Both the position numbers and the translations under genes were made by a program. Source: an uncultured Myxococcales bacterium (GTDB lineage: Bacteria; Myxococcota_A; UBA9042). From it: 64,000 bases of DNA. This document shows, in pieces, positions 44,143 through 54,252 of this stretch. The stretch covers positions 30,807 through 94,806 of the forward strand of contig CAIMEY010000088.1 of NCBI GenBank assembly GCA_903840165.1, given 5' to 3'. Position 1 is the stretch's first letter, and each line of letters opens with the position of its first letter. Below the pieces are notes generated by a model that had not been told where the DNA came from, searched no databases, and worked only from the letters and a program-made list of their open reading frames with translations.

Positions 44143-46668
44143 CTAATCCACCGTGATCGACTTGGAGACGTTCTTGGGCACGTCCGGGTGCACGCCGTGA
44201 TCGCGAAGGCCAATGCTATTTAAGTAGGCCATTTTCTTGGTACTCATCTTGAGCGCCAAGTGCTGCAGCGCCACGCTGGCCGAAAATGCGGTCATCAGCG
44301 TGTCGCCAGTCGTTGGCAACGGGATGAAAAGACTACGGTAGTTGGGATTGTCCGCCGGTGCCTTGGCCACGGTGGCCTGTAAGCGCGCATCCGGCTCGGC
44401 GATGACCAGGATCTGCGCACCGCGGATCTTGTGGGTATTGATTTGCGAAATCGTGAGGTCGACATCACGGCCATCCGGCCCCGTCACAAACAGCAAGGGA
44501 TAATCGCGGTATAGCGCAGCGTGCAGGCGGTCGCGCTCGTCATCGGCAGGCCCAGGCTGCAGCAGACCGCCGATGTGCTTCTGCCACTGCGCTGGCGAAT
44601 AGTCTTTACTGTCAGGCCGTTGCGCAACAATGTCCACAGCCATCTGCAAAGCCGTGGCCAGTTGCCCCATGCCATAGACGGTGTTGATGCCCAGGATGGT
44701 GTTGGGCCCGTGCTTGAACTCACTGGCTTCAAAGCCTTCTGTGTGATTGAGCACCACTTCTCGCACCTTGAGGGCCCCTTCTTTGGCCACAGCCAGCAAG
44801 CGCGTCGCCAAAATGTGCAGGCTGGGCACTAGGTAGAGGAGCTCTGCCGCTTGGTCGAGCACGGCGTCGGTCTGCTGCAGGCTTTCCTCTATCAGTTTAG
44901 GCAGTTGGTGCAGCTCTTTGCGCCGTTGGGTGGCCGCTGCCGTCGCGAAGCCATTGCGTTCGCCCAGACGGAGCGCGAGGCAGTAAAACACTGCTAATTG
45001 ATTGGTGAAACTCTTGGTCGCCGCCACGGCAATTTCCGGTCCACAGCGCAAGGGCAGGACCAGGTGCGCTTTTTCTTGGCCGATGGTCGAGTTGAGGTTG
45101 TTGACCAAGGCCACGCGCAGCACGTCCTTGCCGGAGCGGATGACGTCGCCGAGAACATCAATTAAGTCTTTGGTTTCGCCGCTTTGGCTCACGGCAATGA
45201 CCACATCGCCATCGGTCAGCGCATGGACGGACTGACCGCGGAATTCGCCCGGCAGCAAAGGCTGAACGTCGATGCCTGCGATTTCATGGTAGAAAATCGC
45301 TGCGGTCTTCGCCGCATGAAAGGAAGTGCCACAGCAAAGGATGTAAATCCGCTTGCCGGCCGCCACGGCCCGGGCGCAATGACCGGTCAATTGCTCAACG
45401 ACTGTCTGCCATTGCGCCACTTCACCGAGTTCGAGCAAGGCATCGATAAAGCGGACCGAATGGCGCTGGCCCGAGCTACTCGAAAGACCAAGCATATCGC
45501 CTAGTTGCCCCTGCTCCACCGAACAGAGCGGCGTGCCCTGTTGATCGGCGTGGGCCAAATCTGCAGAGAGGGTGGCGACAAGTTTTTGCACCGATGGAAC
45601 ATGATGAATCTGCTCAAGTTCTGCGCGCGCAGCCATGTCACTGCTAGCTTCAAGCAGGGCGAGGATGGTCTGCTGCACGTGGTCCTGCTGCGCCACAGGC
45701 AGTGCCTGCCATAGGGGCGCCAACCGCCGCGCTAGAGGGCTACCGCCGTCGAACAGACGCACGACATTGCTGCAGGTCTCGGCTTCAGCGTAGATTTCCT
45801 GTTGCATAAAGCTGGTATAGGGGGCCACGAGCGCTGTATCCGCGGTGCGCAGCAGGCTGCGAACGGTCTTTCGTTCCACAGGCGTCGGTTGACCCGGCAG
45901 CTTGGGCTGTTCGCGCAAGGCGTACACTTGGTTGCTGGTCGCGTCGAACTCGACGAACTCGCCTTCGGTCAACGGCAGCAAGGTGCGCGTGAGCTTGAGG
46001 ATGGAGGAAAGATCCGAACTTGCCACGCGAAATGCGCCGGCCGTGGAGTCAGCCCCGAGGCCGAAGTACAGACTCGAGCCTTGCTTGATGGCCCACATGA
46101 CGCGGCTGACGGGGTCGACGATGATTGCGGCGTATGAACCGTGAAGTTGGCGTGACGCCTCAAGAATCGCCGCGCGCATCAGGGCTCGGCGCAGCAAGGG
46201 GTCGCTTTGTTTGGCGGGCTCTAGGGCGTGCAGGCGCTCGGCAAAGGCGTGTTCGACGCAGTGCACGACCATTTCACCGTCATTATCGGAACATACAGTG
46301 TGTCCTTTTTCCGTTAGCCACGCCTTGAGGGCATCGCAATTGGTCACATTGCCGTTGTGCGCGCCGTACAGGTACGTTTTGCACCGAACAACATGGGGTT
46401 GCGCATTGACGGCATTGACGGCACCAAAGGTGGCCCAGCGCACTTGCCCGCAGAGGATCTGCCCAGAAAGCTTTGTAATACCTAAAGAATGCACCAAGAC
46501 CGACGGCGCACCGACACCCTTGCGCAAATCGACCTCGAGGCCCTCGCCCTGAATCGCGGCACCGGTGGAGTCATAGCCGCGGTACTCCAGTGTGCGCAGC
46601 AATTCGCCGGCTATCTGCCCAAAATCACTGCGAATTCGCTCCTGAATCAAACCGACAACGCCGCACAT
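44143..46668 (-). CDS. glmS: Glutamine-fructose-6-phosphate aminotransferase, extended form
   Basis: An 841-residue enzyme that makes glucosamine-6-phosphate for peptidoglycan and LPS. The start is MCGVVGLI, so the nucleophile Cys is residue 2 after Met removal. The amidotransferase half shows LEYRGYDSTG and GAHNGNVTN. The isomerase half has CCGTSFHAAK, VSQSGETKDLID, EGALKVREV, GFEASEFKHGP and the terminal SKSITVD. It is about 230 residues longer than the usual 610-residue protein because of an insertion of about 120 residues between the amidotransferase linker (MQQEIYAEAE) and the first SIS domain, and a second insertion before the last SIS strand. AGGGAG precedes the ATG. Confidence 0.93.
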   Translation of the reverse strand: MCGVVGLIQERIRSDFGQIAGELLRTLEYRGYDSTGAAIQGEGLEVDLRKGVGAPSVLVHSLGITKLSGQILCGQVRWATFGAVNAVNAQPHVVRCKTYLYGAHNGNVTNCDALKAWLTEKGHTVCSDNDGEMVVHCVEHAFAERLHALEPAKQSDPLLRRALMRAAILEASRQLHGSYAAIIVDPVSRVMWAIKQGSSLYFGLGADSTAGAFRVASSDLSSILKLTRTLLPLTEGEFVEFDATSNQVYALREQPKLPGQPTPVERKTVRSLLRTADTALVAPYTSFMQQEIYAEAETCSNVVRLFDGGSPLARRLAPLWQALPVAQQDHVQQTILALLEASSDMAARAELEQIHHVPSVQKLVATLSADLAHADQQGTPLCSVEQGQLGDMLGLSSSSGQRHSVRFIDALLELGEVAQWQTVVEQLTGHCARAVAAGKRIYILCCGTSFHAAKTAAIFYHEIAGIDVQPLLPGEFRGQSVHALTDGDVVIAVSQSGETKDLIDVLGDVIRSGKDVLRVALVNNLNSTIGQEKAHLVLPLRCGPEIAVAATKSFTNQLAVFYCLALRLGERNGFATAAATQRRKELHQLPKLIEESLQQTDAVLDQAAELLYLVPSLHILATRLLAVAKEGALKVREVVLNHTEGFEASEFKHGPNTILGINTVYGMGQLATALQMAVDIVAQRPDSKDYSPAQWQKHIGGLLQPGPADDERDRLHAALYRDYPLLFVTGPDGRDVDLTISQINTHKIRGAQILVIAEPDARLQATVAKAPADNPNYRSLFIPLPTTGDTLMTAFSASVALQHLALKMSTKKMAYLNSIGLRDHGVHPDVPKNVSKSITVD

Positions 46669-46816
46669 TGGGACTCCCTGGGGCAAAGGCACGCAGACGC
46701 GCGCGCAGAGGCGTGCGGAAGGTACGCGCAGGGGCAAGGCTTGGCAAGGCGGAGGACCTCACCGTGGCGGGCCGTGGCTAAGTCGCGTGGGCGACATCGG
46801 CGACAAGTCTTGAATG

Positions 46817-47677
46817 CTAGAGTCGTTCCTGGCGGGCGCGCATCACGTCCTGGCGGGCAACACGGCTAATCCACAGAGCGAGAAACACGCTGACGCCAAG
46901 GCCGATCCAGCGCAGCAGGCTCAAGTAAGGCGAGGTCGGCTGACTCGACAGGGACAGCGATTGGCCGGATTGCGCCAAAATTGCGCCGAACAAGGCCCAT
47001 GCCAATGTCCAGGGAATGCCGCCCAGCGTCGCTGCGAGGGCAAAGCGTGGCAGCGAAATTGTAGTTAAACCGCTGAGATAGGAGAGAACGCTATAGGACA
47101 TCACCGGCGATAGGCGCATGACCAGCACGATGCGAAAGCCGCGGGCGCCAATGGTGCGCAACAGGGCCGCCACCATCGCGTTGCGCTCGGCCCACGCGAG
47201 GACGTGCCGGTGGAGAAAGCGTTTTGCGATCAAGACGTTGAGGGAGCCGCCTAAGGTTGCGGCAACGATGCTCCAGACCGTTCCTTCGGTAGCGCCCCAT
47301 AAATACGACGGAATCAGCGCGGCAGGACCAACCGGCACCAGGAAAGGCACCGCCAGAGCAATGCCAAGGACGACGATGGCCCGCCCCAACGCGCCGGCGG
47401 TACGCAGAAAACTCACCAACAAATCAAGAGGATGGGGACCAAATGGCTCAAAAAGCCAAACAGCTAGCCCTAGGCCAAGCACCACGACGCCAAGACGCGA
47501 GCCAAAGCGCCACAGTTGCGCCATGACCGCAGGATTTCCGGCCTTTTCCGCTTGGCGAACGCCATCTTGAGGCGGCAGCTCTTCCGGTCCTGTGTCATAG
47601 ACCACCGGCGCTGGGTCACGCGGCGCGTGCCAGTTGGGGTCGGGCGGCAAGATCTCAATGTCGCGGTCGCTCGCCAT
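46817..47677 (-). CDS. TVP38/TMEM64 (SNARE-associated/VTT) family membrane protein
   Basis: A 286-residue integral membrane protein starting at ATG 47677. After about 60 polar N-terminal residues there are at least five hydrophobic segments. The VTT core is visible as PVGPAALIPSYLWGATEG ... GGSLNVLIAKRFL and LVMRLSPVMSYSVLSYLSGLTTIS ... GGIPWTLAWALFGA. These proteins are thought to work in membrane lipid or solute scrambling. It lies between glmS and trpS on the same strand, with gaps of about 150 and 110 bases, and may be transcribed with them. Confidence 0.87.
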   Translation of the reverse strand: MASDRDIEILPPDPNWHAPRDPAPVVYDTGPEELPPQDGVRQAEKAGNPAVMAQLWRFGSRLGVVVLGLGLAVWLFEPFGPHPLDLLVSFLRTAGALGRAIVVLGIALAVPFLVPVGPAALIPSYLWGATEGTVWSIVAATLGGSLNVLIAKRFLHRHVLAWAERNAMVAALLRTIGARGFRIVLVMRLSPVMSYSVLSYLSGLTTISLPRFALAATLGGIPWTLAWALFGAILAQSGQSLSLSSQPTSPYLSLLRWIGLGVSVFLALWISRVARQDVMRARQERL

Positions 47678-47786
47678 GTACACCTGAAAAGACGTTGACT
47701 GACAAGGCTTTGACTGTCTCACTTGGTGGCGTCAGCTTGGGCGTTTGCTGCCCCGCTACCGCCAATCACGTATCAATATCGCGGGG

Positions 47787-48833
47787 TTAGGCAAGACGCC
47801 CCACAGGACGCGCCGGCAGACCCGTCGCCCGCCGCACACGCTCAAGCACGGGCAGGGCCACTGCGCGCGCCTTGGCAGCACCCTGCTGGAGAATCTGCTC
47901 TAACTGCGCAGGATCTGCCATTAACTCCTGGTAACGCTGGCGCATGGGCGCGAAATGGGCTTCTGCGACCTCAAGGAGGGCCAACTTCGCGTGTCCATAG
48001 CCAAATCCGCCGGCGCGATACCGGTCTGCCAGCGAAGCCTGTTGATCGGCGTCGGCAAAGAGCTTGTACAGGGCAAAAACGTTACAAGTATCAGGGTCCT
48101 TGGGCAGTTCAAGAGGCGTCGAATCCGTCTTGATCGCCATGATGCCCTTCTTGAGGGTCTTGGCATCGGCAAAGATTGCCAAGTAATTGTCGTACGATTT
48201 TGACATCTTCTGCCCATCGATGCCCGGCACAATCGCGGTCCGCTCTTGCACGATGGCCGCCGGCCTCTTGAGCATGCGCCCGTCCCACGCCAGCTCCTCT
48301 TGCCCCGCCGTCTGGCCCATGTAGGCAACATTGAAATACGTGGCCATATCCCGCGCCATTTCAAGGTGTTGCATTTGGTCCTTGCCCACAGGGACCACAT
48401 CGGCGTCGTACAGCAAGATGTCGGCCGCCATCAAGACAGGGTAAGTCATCACGCCGTGATTGAGCTCTTTACCCTTGTTTTTCGCGTCTTTATACGAGTG
48501 CGCCCGCTCGAGCAGGCCCATCCCGGTCACGCAGGACAGGAGCCATGAAAGTTCAAGAACCTCAGGCACATCACTCTGCCTCCACAGCACAACGTGGTCT
48601 GGGTTCAGACCGCAGGCGATGAGCGTCGCGGCAATGCCAAGGCTGTCCTTCGTTAAGGCAGCGGCATCACGCACCGTAGTGAGCGCATGTAAGTCGGCGA
48701 TAAAATAGAAGCTTTCATGCTCTGCGGCGAGCTGCACGGCGGGGCGAATCATGCCGAAGTAGTTGCCCCAATGCGGCTGTCCCGTGGGCTTGATCCCGGA
48801 AAGACTACGAAAACGGACCTTCGCTGGCGTCAT
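47787..48833 (-). CDS. trpS: Tryptophanyl-tRNA synthetase
   Basis: A 348-residue class I synthetase, close to the usual length. The N-terminus FRSLSGIKPTGQPHWGNYFGM carries the HIGH-like HWGN, and KMSKSYDN is the KMSKS loop. ADILLYDADVVPVGKDQMQH, which binds tryptophanyl-adenylate, is also present. AGGAG lies upstream of the ATG. The protein charges tRNA-Trp in the cytoplasm. Confidence 0.97.
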   Translation of the reverse strand: MTPAKVRFRSLSGIKPTGQPHWGNYFGMIRPAVQLAAEHESFYFIADLHALTTVRDAAALTKDSLGIAATLIACGLNPDHVVLWRQSDVPEVLELSWLLSCVTGMGLLERAHSYKDAKNKGKELNHGVMTYPVLMAADILLYDADVVPVGKDQMQHLEMARDMATYFNVAYMGQTAGQEELAWDGRMLKRPAAIVQERTAIVPGIDGQKMSKSYDNYLAIFADAKTLKKGIMAIKTDSTPLELPKDPDTCNVFALYKLFADADQQASLADRYRAGGFGYGHAKLALLEVAEAHFAPMRQRYQELMADPAQLEQILQQGAAKARAVALPVLERVRRATGLPARPVGRLA

Positions 48834-48987
48834 GGCGCTCCTGAGTTGGGGCCCAACCGGCGGCGGTGGGCGGGCATGGCAGCAGAAAGAGTAGGTCAGC
48901 TTGATGCGTTGTCTAGCAGGCTCGGCCGGTCAAGGCCTCGGCGACCGCCCCGACACTCGCAACCAAGCTGAATGTTTGGTATTTTAG

Positions 48988-49527
48988 CTACTGAGGGTCG
49001 GACGGCGTCGCAGCTGGCTGAACCCGAAGCTCTACCCAAGGGTCATAGGAAAGGCGAGCCTTATCATACTGATCGCCGGAGGCTAGGAGCTCGATCACGC
49101 AACCGTAAGCCGTCTTCTTGTCGCCCTGGCTGATGGTTACATTGCGTTCTTCTTCGCCTTTTTGCAGGCGCAGGGTCGCTGTCGCTTCCTTGACCTCTTT
49201 GCCCGACGGCCCCGTCATCGTCTGCCAATCCACCTTGACGATGGTCACAACGATACCAACGCCTTGGACTCCAACAGGTTTTGCACCGATGCGAAACAAT
49301 TCGCCAGTCTTGGCCGTCTGTCCACGGTGATCCGCAAAGGCATCGGGGGCTTGCGCGACGACGGGAGGCGCAACCTTGGGCGGCGGCAAATCCACGACCT
49401 CTGGTGCGCCACACCCCGAAATATGAGCAAAAACAAGGGAAATGACAAGATTTTGACCAACTAAGCCTGCGATCCGCGGCATTGGCTGGCGGGCATCGCG
49501 GTGGGCGTCTGGCTGCTGCGTCTTCAT
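48988..49527 (-). CDS. Small lipoprotein, unknown function
   Basis: A 179-residue lipoprotein with AGGAG before the ATG and the lipobox ISGC after a hydrophobic stretch. A Pro-rich spacer (PPPKVAPPVVAQAP) leads to a beta-rich domain (GVGIVVTIVKVDWQTM ... ATATLRLQKGEEERNVTISQG ... LSYDPWVELRV). One Cys remains in the mature domain. No family was recognised. Confidence 0.75.
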   Translation of the reverse strand: MKTQQPDAHRDARQPMPRIAGLVGQNLVISLVFAHISGCGAPEVVDLPPPKVAPPVVAQAPDAFADHRGQTAKTGELFRIGAKPVGVQGVGIVVTIVKVDWQTMTGPSGKEVKEATATLRLQKGEEERNVTISQGDKKTAYGCVIELLASGDQYDKARLSYDPWVELRVQPAATPSDPQ

Positions 49528-49570
49528 GATCGTCTCCTATTTTATTTGCTTGAAAACCATGGACTTATCG

Positions 49571-50218
49571 CTACATGATGCGAACCTGGCACGCTGCGGC
49601 CACGCCCTGCAGCCAGTGGCGGGCAGCTTCGGTCGAGCCAAGCGCTGCGCCAAATTGTTCAATATTTTTAGGATGTACCGTCACCGGCGTCGGGTTTGCC
49701 AGCGCACCCTGGGCCACGGCGTCTCCGGGCAGAACGGTGGTGAACACGTCCGCCAGCGGCAGGTAAAGAATCTGCATGGGCCCCAGGCCAAAGCCGCGAC
49801 GAATCACGAGGCATTGTGCGCGCTTATCGAGGTATGCCGCCCCGTGATCGGCGGCGCAGACCAGCAGCCACAACGTGCCAGCAAAGACGGCGGCGCGGTA
49901 CCACAGGAATTCCAGGTCTCCTTGCCAATGCAGCCAAGCCAGCCCGCACCAAGGCAACGCCATCGTTGCAAAGCCGAGCCACCAGCGCAGGCGCCCCATG
50001 CCATGGGCCAGGGGGACTTGCGCGCGATGGCCCTCCAGCCAGGCGATGAGCGCCGAGGTCGCTTGGAGGCCGACCCGCGCCAACACCGCAACAATAAAGC
50101 CCATGATGGTCCAAGTCAGGGCCAGGCGCACGGCTTCCTCGGACACGCCGGCGCGTGGATCGGCCCAACGAACGACCAAATCCGGCAAAGCATTACGAAA
50201 AGCGTCAAATCCAGTCAT
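49571..50218 (-). CDS. Membrane protein, unknown function
   Basis: A 215-residue protein with AGGA before the ATG. It has three to four hydrophobic segments (LALTWTIMGFIVAVLARVG, WLGFATMALPWCGLAWLHW, AAVFAGTLWLLVCAA) followed by a polar C-terminal domain of about 85 residues with LPLADVFTTVLPGDAV. The gene precedes the small lipoprotein on the same strand by 43 bases, suggesting co-transcription. No family was recognised. Confidence 0.7.
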   Translation of the reverse strand: MTGFDAFRNALPDLVVRWADPRAGVSEEAVRLALTWTIMGFIVAVLARVGLQATSALIAWLEGHRAQVPLAHGMGRLRWWLGFATMALPWCGLAWLHWQGDLEFLWYRAAVFAGTLWLLVCAADHGAAYLDKRAQCLVIRRGFGLGPMQILYLPLADVFTTVLPGDAVAQGALANPTPVTVHPKNIEQFGAALGSTEAARHWLQGVAAACQVRIM

Positions 50219-50454
50219 TGTTTCCTGTCGCCACGGTCACCCGGAGCTGGCGATTGGGCACGCCCTTGCTCGACTGCGCACGGCCCTGACTGTGCACCGT
50301 GCGTCACCTTGCACTTCCGTGCAAGTGCCACCCATTAACAGCCTATAACTACTTACTTTTTCCGCCTGTTGCGCGAGCGAGGCGTTGACAACTGCTAGTT
50401 GCCGTGTCTACAAGTCCGCGCCCGCCTCCACCGCGGCCTCCGAGTTGACAGCCG

Positions 50455-51450
50455 ATGCAGCCCCTTGCCACCGCCACGCGTCTTCGCATCCTGCTTGGGC
50501 GTCTACTCTTTGATAATTTCTGGGTAATTCTTGGATTTTTTGGGCGAATGCATCCGCTGACCATGGCGCGCATTTGGGGCCTTCGCCGCACGCGCAACAT
50601 CGCGTATGGGCAGGAGGATCCGGCCCAGCGCCTCGACATTTGGCAACCGCTGCCAACCGGGGAGCCGCGGCCGGTGCTGCTCTACATCCATGGCGGCGCC
50701 TTCCGCATCTTATCCAAAGATTCCCATTGGTTGATGGCGATACGCTTTGCCATTCGCGGCTATGTCGTCGTCAATATCAACTACCGGATGGCACCCAAGC
50801 ATCGATTCCCCGCGGCGGTTCAAGACGCAGCGCTGGCCCTGCATTGGCTGCACGCGCACATTGCCGACTATGGCGGCGACCCTAATTGCGTTGTTTTTGC
50901 AGGTGAATCGGCCGGCGGCAATATCGTCACGGCCCTGATGCTCGCGTGCTGCTTTGTCCGCCCGGACGCCTTTGCCCGGGACGTCTTTGCCCTAGGCCTA
51001 GTGCCTCGCGCCGTCCTTCCCGCCTGCGCCGTGCTGCAATTGACTGATCCACACCGATTTCATCAACTGGAACCCGACCTGTGGTCTCTGCTCCAGGATC
51101 GGCTCGACGAGTTGCCCGGGGACTACCTCGGCGAGACTGCGCCAACGGACTCCACGTTCTTCGACCCGATTCTCCTGCTGGAATCCGAGGTTTTGCCTGA
51201 TCGCCCCTTGCCGCCCATCTTTGCAGGTTGCGGCACGGCCGACCCGCTCTGGCACGACACGGTGCGTCTGGGAAAAGCCTTGCTTAAGCGCGGCGTTGTC
51301 CACCGGACCCAGCTTTACCCTAAGCAGTTCCATGCATTTCACGCGATGGTCTCGGGCAAGGCGGTCCGTCAGTATTGGCGGGATCAGTTCGCGTTCTTGG
51401 AGACGGTGGGGCTGCCAGCCAAACGCCTGCGGCACAAACCGTTGACTTAG
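50455..51450 (+). CDS. Alpha/beta hydrolase, HSL/carboxylesterase family
   Basis: A 331-residue hydrolase. The oxyanion motif is LLYIHGGAF, and NINYRMAPKHRFPAAVQD is the next conserved segment. The nucleophile elbow is GESAGGN, and the C-terminal His lies in KQFHAFHAM. These are the features of the hormone-sensitive-lipase-like carboxylesterases. An N-terminal hydrophobic stretch (LLFDNFWVILGFFG) may associate with the membrane. The ribosome-binding site is weak. Substrate unknown. It is divergent from the membrane protein gene and convergent with lon. Confidence 0.85.
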   Translation: MQPLATATRLRILLGRLLFDNFWVILGFFGRMHPLTMARIWGLRRTRNIAYGQEDPAQRLDIWQPLPTGEPRPVLLYIHGGAFRILSKDSHWLMAIRFAIRGYVVVNINYRMAPKHRFPAAVQDAALALHWLHAHIADYGGDPNCVVFAGESAGGNIVTALMLACCFVRPDAFARDVFALGLVPRAVLPACAVLQLTDPHRFHQLEPDLWSLLQDRLDELPGDYLGETAPTDSTFFDPILLLESEVLPDRPLPPIFAGCGTADPLWHDTVRLGKALLKRGVVHRTQLYPKQFHAFHAMVSGKAVRQYWRDQFAFLETVGLPAKRLRHKPLT

Positions 51451-51513
51451 CTGAGAAAAAATCTGTGCCCAACCATCCCCACGCCGCACTTCGCCCACAG
51501 GCCCCCAGAGGGG

Positions 51514-53913
51514 CTAGGCCACGGCCGCTGGAGCCTGCGTCTTCTGCCGGTCCTTAAGCGACGATTCCAGTGCATTTTCAAGCACATCATCCATCGTGGT
51601 GGCAAATACGAACTCGATGCCCTCACGGACTTCCTGTGGAATATCGCGCAGATCCTTGCGATTGCGCTCGGGCAAGATAATCTTCTTGATGCCGCCGCGC
51701 ATGGCCGCCAAGACCTTGTCCTTGATGCCGCCGACCGGCAAGACCAAGCCGCGCAAGGTCGCTTCGCCCGTCATAGAAACGTCGCCGCGCACGCGCACAC
51801 CCGTCAGCAGGCTGACCAAAGCCGTGTACATGGTCACGCCGGCCGAAGGACCGTCCTTGGGCACTGCGCCCGCGGGCACGTGAAGGTGGATGTCGAACTC
51901 TTCGAAATTGCGCCGTTCAATCCCCAAGCGCTCGGCATTGGCCTCGACCATCGACAACGCGATATGCGCCGATTCCTTCATGACATCGCCGAGTTGCCCA
52001 GTCAAACGCAACTTACCCTTGCCCGGCATCTTGGAAGCCTCGATGAACAGCAGATCGCCGCCCACGCGGGTCCAAGCCATGCCGGTGGCCACGCCCGGCT
52101 GCTCGGTCCGTGCCGCGGTCTCCGGCATGTACGAGAAATTGCCCAGAATTTCTTCCAAGTCCTCCTCAGTTACCGTCTTTTGCGTGTATTCACCTTTGGC
52201 AATGCCCACAGCCACTTGCCGGGCAATGTCGGCGACGCGTCGCTCGAGGTTGCGCACGCCCGCCTCACGCGTGTAGTTGGCGATGACCTTGTCGAGCACG
52301 GCATCGGAAATCTCGAGTTGTTCTGCCTTGATCCCGTGTTCCTTGAGCTGCTTGGGAATCAGGTGCTGCCGGGCGATGTGGAACTTCTCTTCGTGCGTGT
52401 AGCCAGAAAGTTCAATCAATTCCATGCGATCAAGCAGAGGTGCCGGAATCGTGTCGGTCGAGTTGGCCGTCGCGATAAACAACACCTTGGACAAGTCGAA
52501 CGGCGTGTCCAAGTAGTGATCGGTAAAGCTGTTGTTCTGCTCGGGGTCGAGCACTTCGAGCAGGGCCGCCGTCGGATCACCGCGCCAGTCATGGGTCAAC
52601 TTGTCCACTTCATCAAGGATCATCACGGGATTGCGAGTCTCCGCCTTCTTCATGCTCATGATGATCTTGCCGGGCATCGCACCGATGTATGTGCGCCGGT
52701 GACCGCGAATCTCGGCTTCATCGCGCACGCCACCTAGGGACAATCGCTGCACTTTTCGCCCCAGGGCCTTGGCAATCGAATGCCCAAGGGAGGTCTTGCC
52801 CACGCCCGGAGGCCCAACCAAGCAAAGGACCGGCCCGCGCATGTCATTTTTCAGTTTCGTAACAGCCAGATACTCGACAATGCGCTTCTTGACCTTGTCC
52901 AGACCGTAATGCCTTTCATCCAAGACTTCCTGCGCGTGCACGAGGTCCAGGTTGTCATCGGTCATCACGCCCCAGGGCAAATCTGTAAACCATTCCAGAT
53001 AGGTACGGGCCACAGTGTACTCCGGCGATCCCGCCTGAATGTTGCGCAGGCGCTTGAGCTCCTTGTTGGCGATTTTCTGGGCATCTTCCGGCAAACTCGC
53101 TTTCATCAAGCGCTCTTCCAGCTCGCCCAGCTCGTCGCCGTCATTGCCGTCCAGATCGCCGAGTTCCTTTTGAATCGCCTTGAGTTGCTTGCGCAAGACG
53201 TACTCGCGCTGGCTCTTGTTGAGATCGCCTTTGACTTCACTGTTGATCCGCTGGCTGATCCTCAAGATTTCCACTTGCTGAATCACCAGATGCAGGGTCT
53301 TGGTCAGCATGTCCTGGAGAGTCGGCGCCTGGAGGACTTCGACCTTTTCCTCAACGCTGACGCCTAAGTGGGTCAGGAGCAAGTAGACCAAGCGCGCTGG
53401 GTGCTCGAAGTTTTCCTGCAAATCTGCAGCATTGATCGGCAGTTCCGGCACCATGTTGACCAGCTCGATCGCCGTGTCGCGAATGCTGTGCACTAAGGCC
53501 GCCACTTGGGCGTCGGTCTCATTGCGCTCGGACAGGAGTTCGATTTCGGCGGACAGGAACGGATCTTCCTGCTCAAATTTCAGGATCTTGAACCGCTCCA
53601 CACCGCGAATCACAACGTGATAAGTCTCCGCGCCATTGCGCAGCACCTTGATCAACTGGCCCGTGCAGCCGGCCCAATGCAGCTCGTCCGGCTTGGGATT
53701 GTCGACGCCTTTGTCCTTCTGCGCCACGACGCCAACCATCGCTTGCCGTCGATCGCCCAAGCCTTCCAAGAGCTTGATCGATTTGCCTCGGCCGATCACC
53801 ACGGGCATGACGGCCCCCGGAAACAGCACGGCATTGCGCAGGGCCAGGATGGGCATATTATGGAGAATATTACCTTCTTGCACTTCCGGAGCTTTGTCGG
53901 CTTGGTCGCTCAT
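51514..53913 (-). CDS. lon: ATP-dependent protease Lon
   Basis: A 799-residue AAA+ protease that degrades misfolded and regulatory proteins. The start at 53913 is chosen because GGAGG is five bases upstream; the ATG one codon earlier is also possible. The order is N-terminal substrate domain (NMPILALRNAVLFPGAVMPVVIGR), a coiled region (KSQREYVLRKQLKAIQKELG), Walker A GPPGVGKTS at about 366-374, and the Ser-Lys dyad in PKDGPSAG (Ser690) and GIKDKVL (Lys733). It has the normal length. It is divergent from nadB. Confidence 0.97.
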   Translation of the reverse strand: MSDQADKAPEVQEGNILHNMPILALRNAVLFPGAVMPVVIGRGKSIKLLEGLGDRRQAMVGVVAQKDKGVDNPKPDELHWAGCTGQLIKVLRNGAETYHVVIRGVERFKILKFEQEDPFLSAEIELLSERNETDAQVAALVHSIRDTAIELVNMVPELPINAADLQENFEHPARLVYLLLTHLGVSVEEKVEVLQAPTLQDMLTKTLHLVIQQVEILRISQRINSEVKGDLNKSQREYVLRKQLKAIQKELGDLDGNDGDELGELEERLMKASLPEDAQKIANKELKRLRNIQAGSPEYTVARTYLEWFTDLPWGVMTDDNLDLVHAQEVLDERHYGLDKVKKRIVEYLAVTKLKNDMRGPVLCLVGPPGVGKTSLGHSIAKALGRKVQRLSLGGVRDEAEIRGHRRTYIGAMPGKIIMSMKKAETRNPVMILDEVDKLTHDWRGDPTAALLEVLDPEQNNSFTDHYLDTPFDLSKVLFIATANSTDTIPAPLLDRMELIELSGYTHEEKFHIARQHLIPKQLKEHGIKAEQLEISDAVLDKVIANYTREAGVRNLERRVADIARQVAVGIAKGEYTQKTVTEEDLEEILGNFSYMPETAARTEQPGVATGMAWTRVGGDLLFIEASKMPGKGKLRLTGQLGDVMKESAHIALSMVEANAERLGIERRNFEEFDIHLHVPAGAVPKDGPSAGVTMYTALVSLLTGVRVRGDVSMTGEATLRGLVLPVGGIKDKVLAAMRGGIKKIILPERNRKDLRDIPQEVREGIEFVFATTMDDVLENALESSLKDRQKTQAPAAVA

Positions 53914-54252
53914 CATGTCCTCCCGGCGGGTCGGCACCGCCTTGGGGCTTGGGTGCGCAGCGTGAACCAACAAGGTGCAGCGCCTGTCCTCAGCATAGCG
54001 AAGGACGCCGGGGCAGCAAGTCAAGGTCCGCGGGAGAATCTTGCGCAGGCCCTGACGCGAATCCCACTTTTCGCCGCAGAAATGGGTACCAAGCCAATGC
54101 CTCAAGAGGCCCAAATTCAGGTCAGGCGCGGGGCACCTACGCAGCTGCAGGACGGTGGCACGGTGGCGCAGTACGTTGGTAGGGTGGCAGGTCGGGCCGA
54201 CGTCTGGTACATGCAGCTACAGCCGCGCCACCGCGGCGGGGACAATGAGGCT
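53914..54252. promoter_or_regulatory. Divergent region between lon and nadB
   Basis: A 339-base gap that should hold promoters for lon (minus) and nadB (plus). No sigma-32-like or other consensus was identified with confidence. The nadB frame stays open back through this region, but its coding start is probably 54253. An alternative ATG at 54211 has no better ribosome-binding site. Confidence 0.4.
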
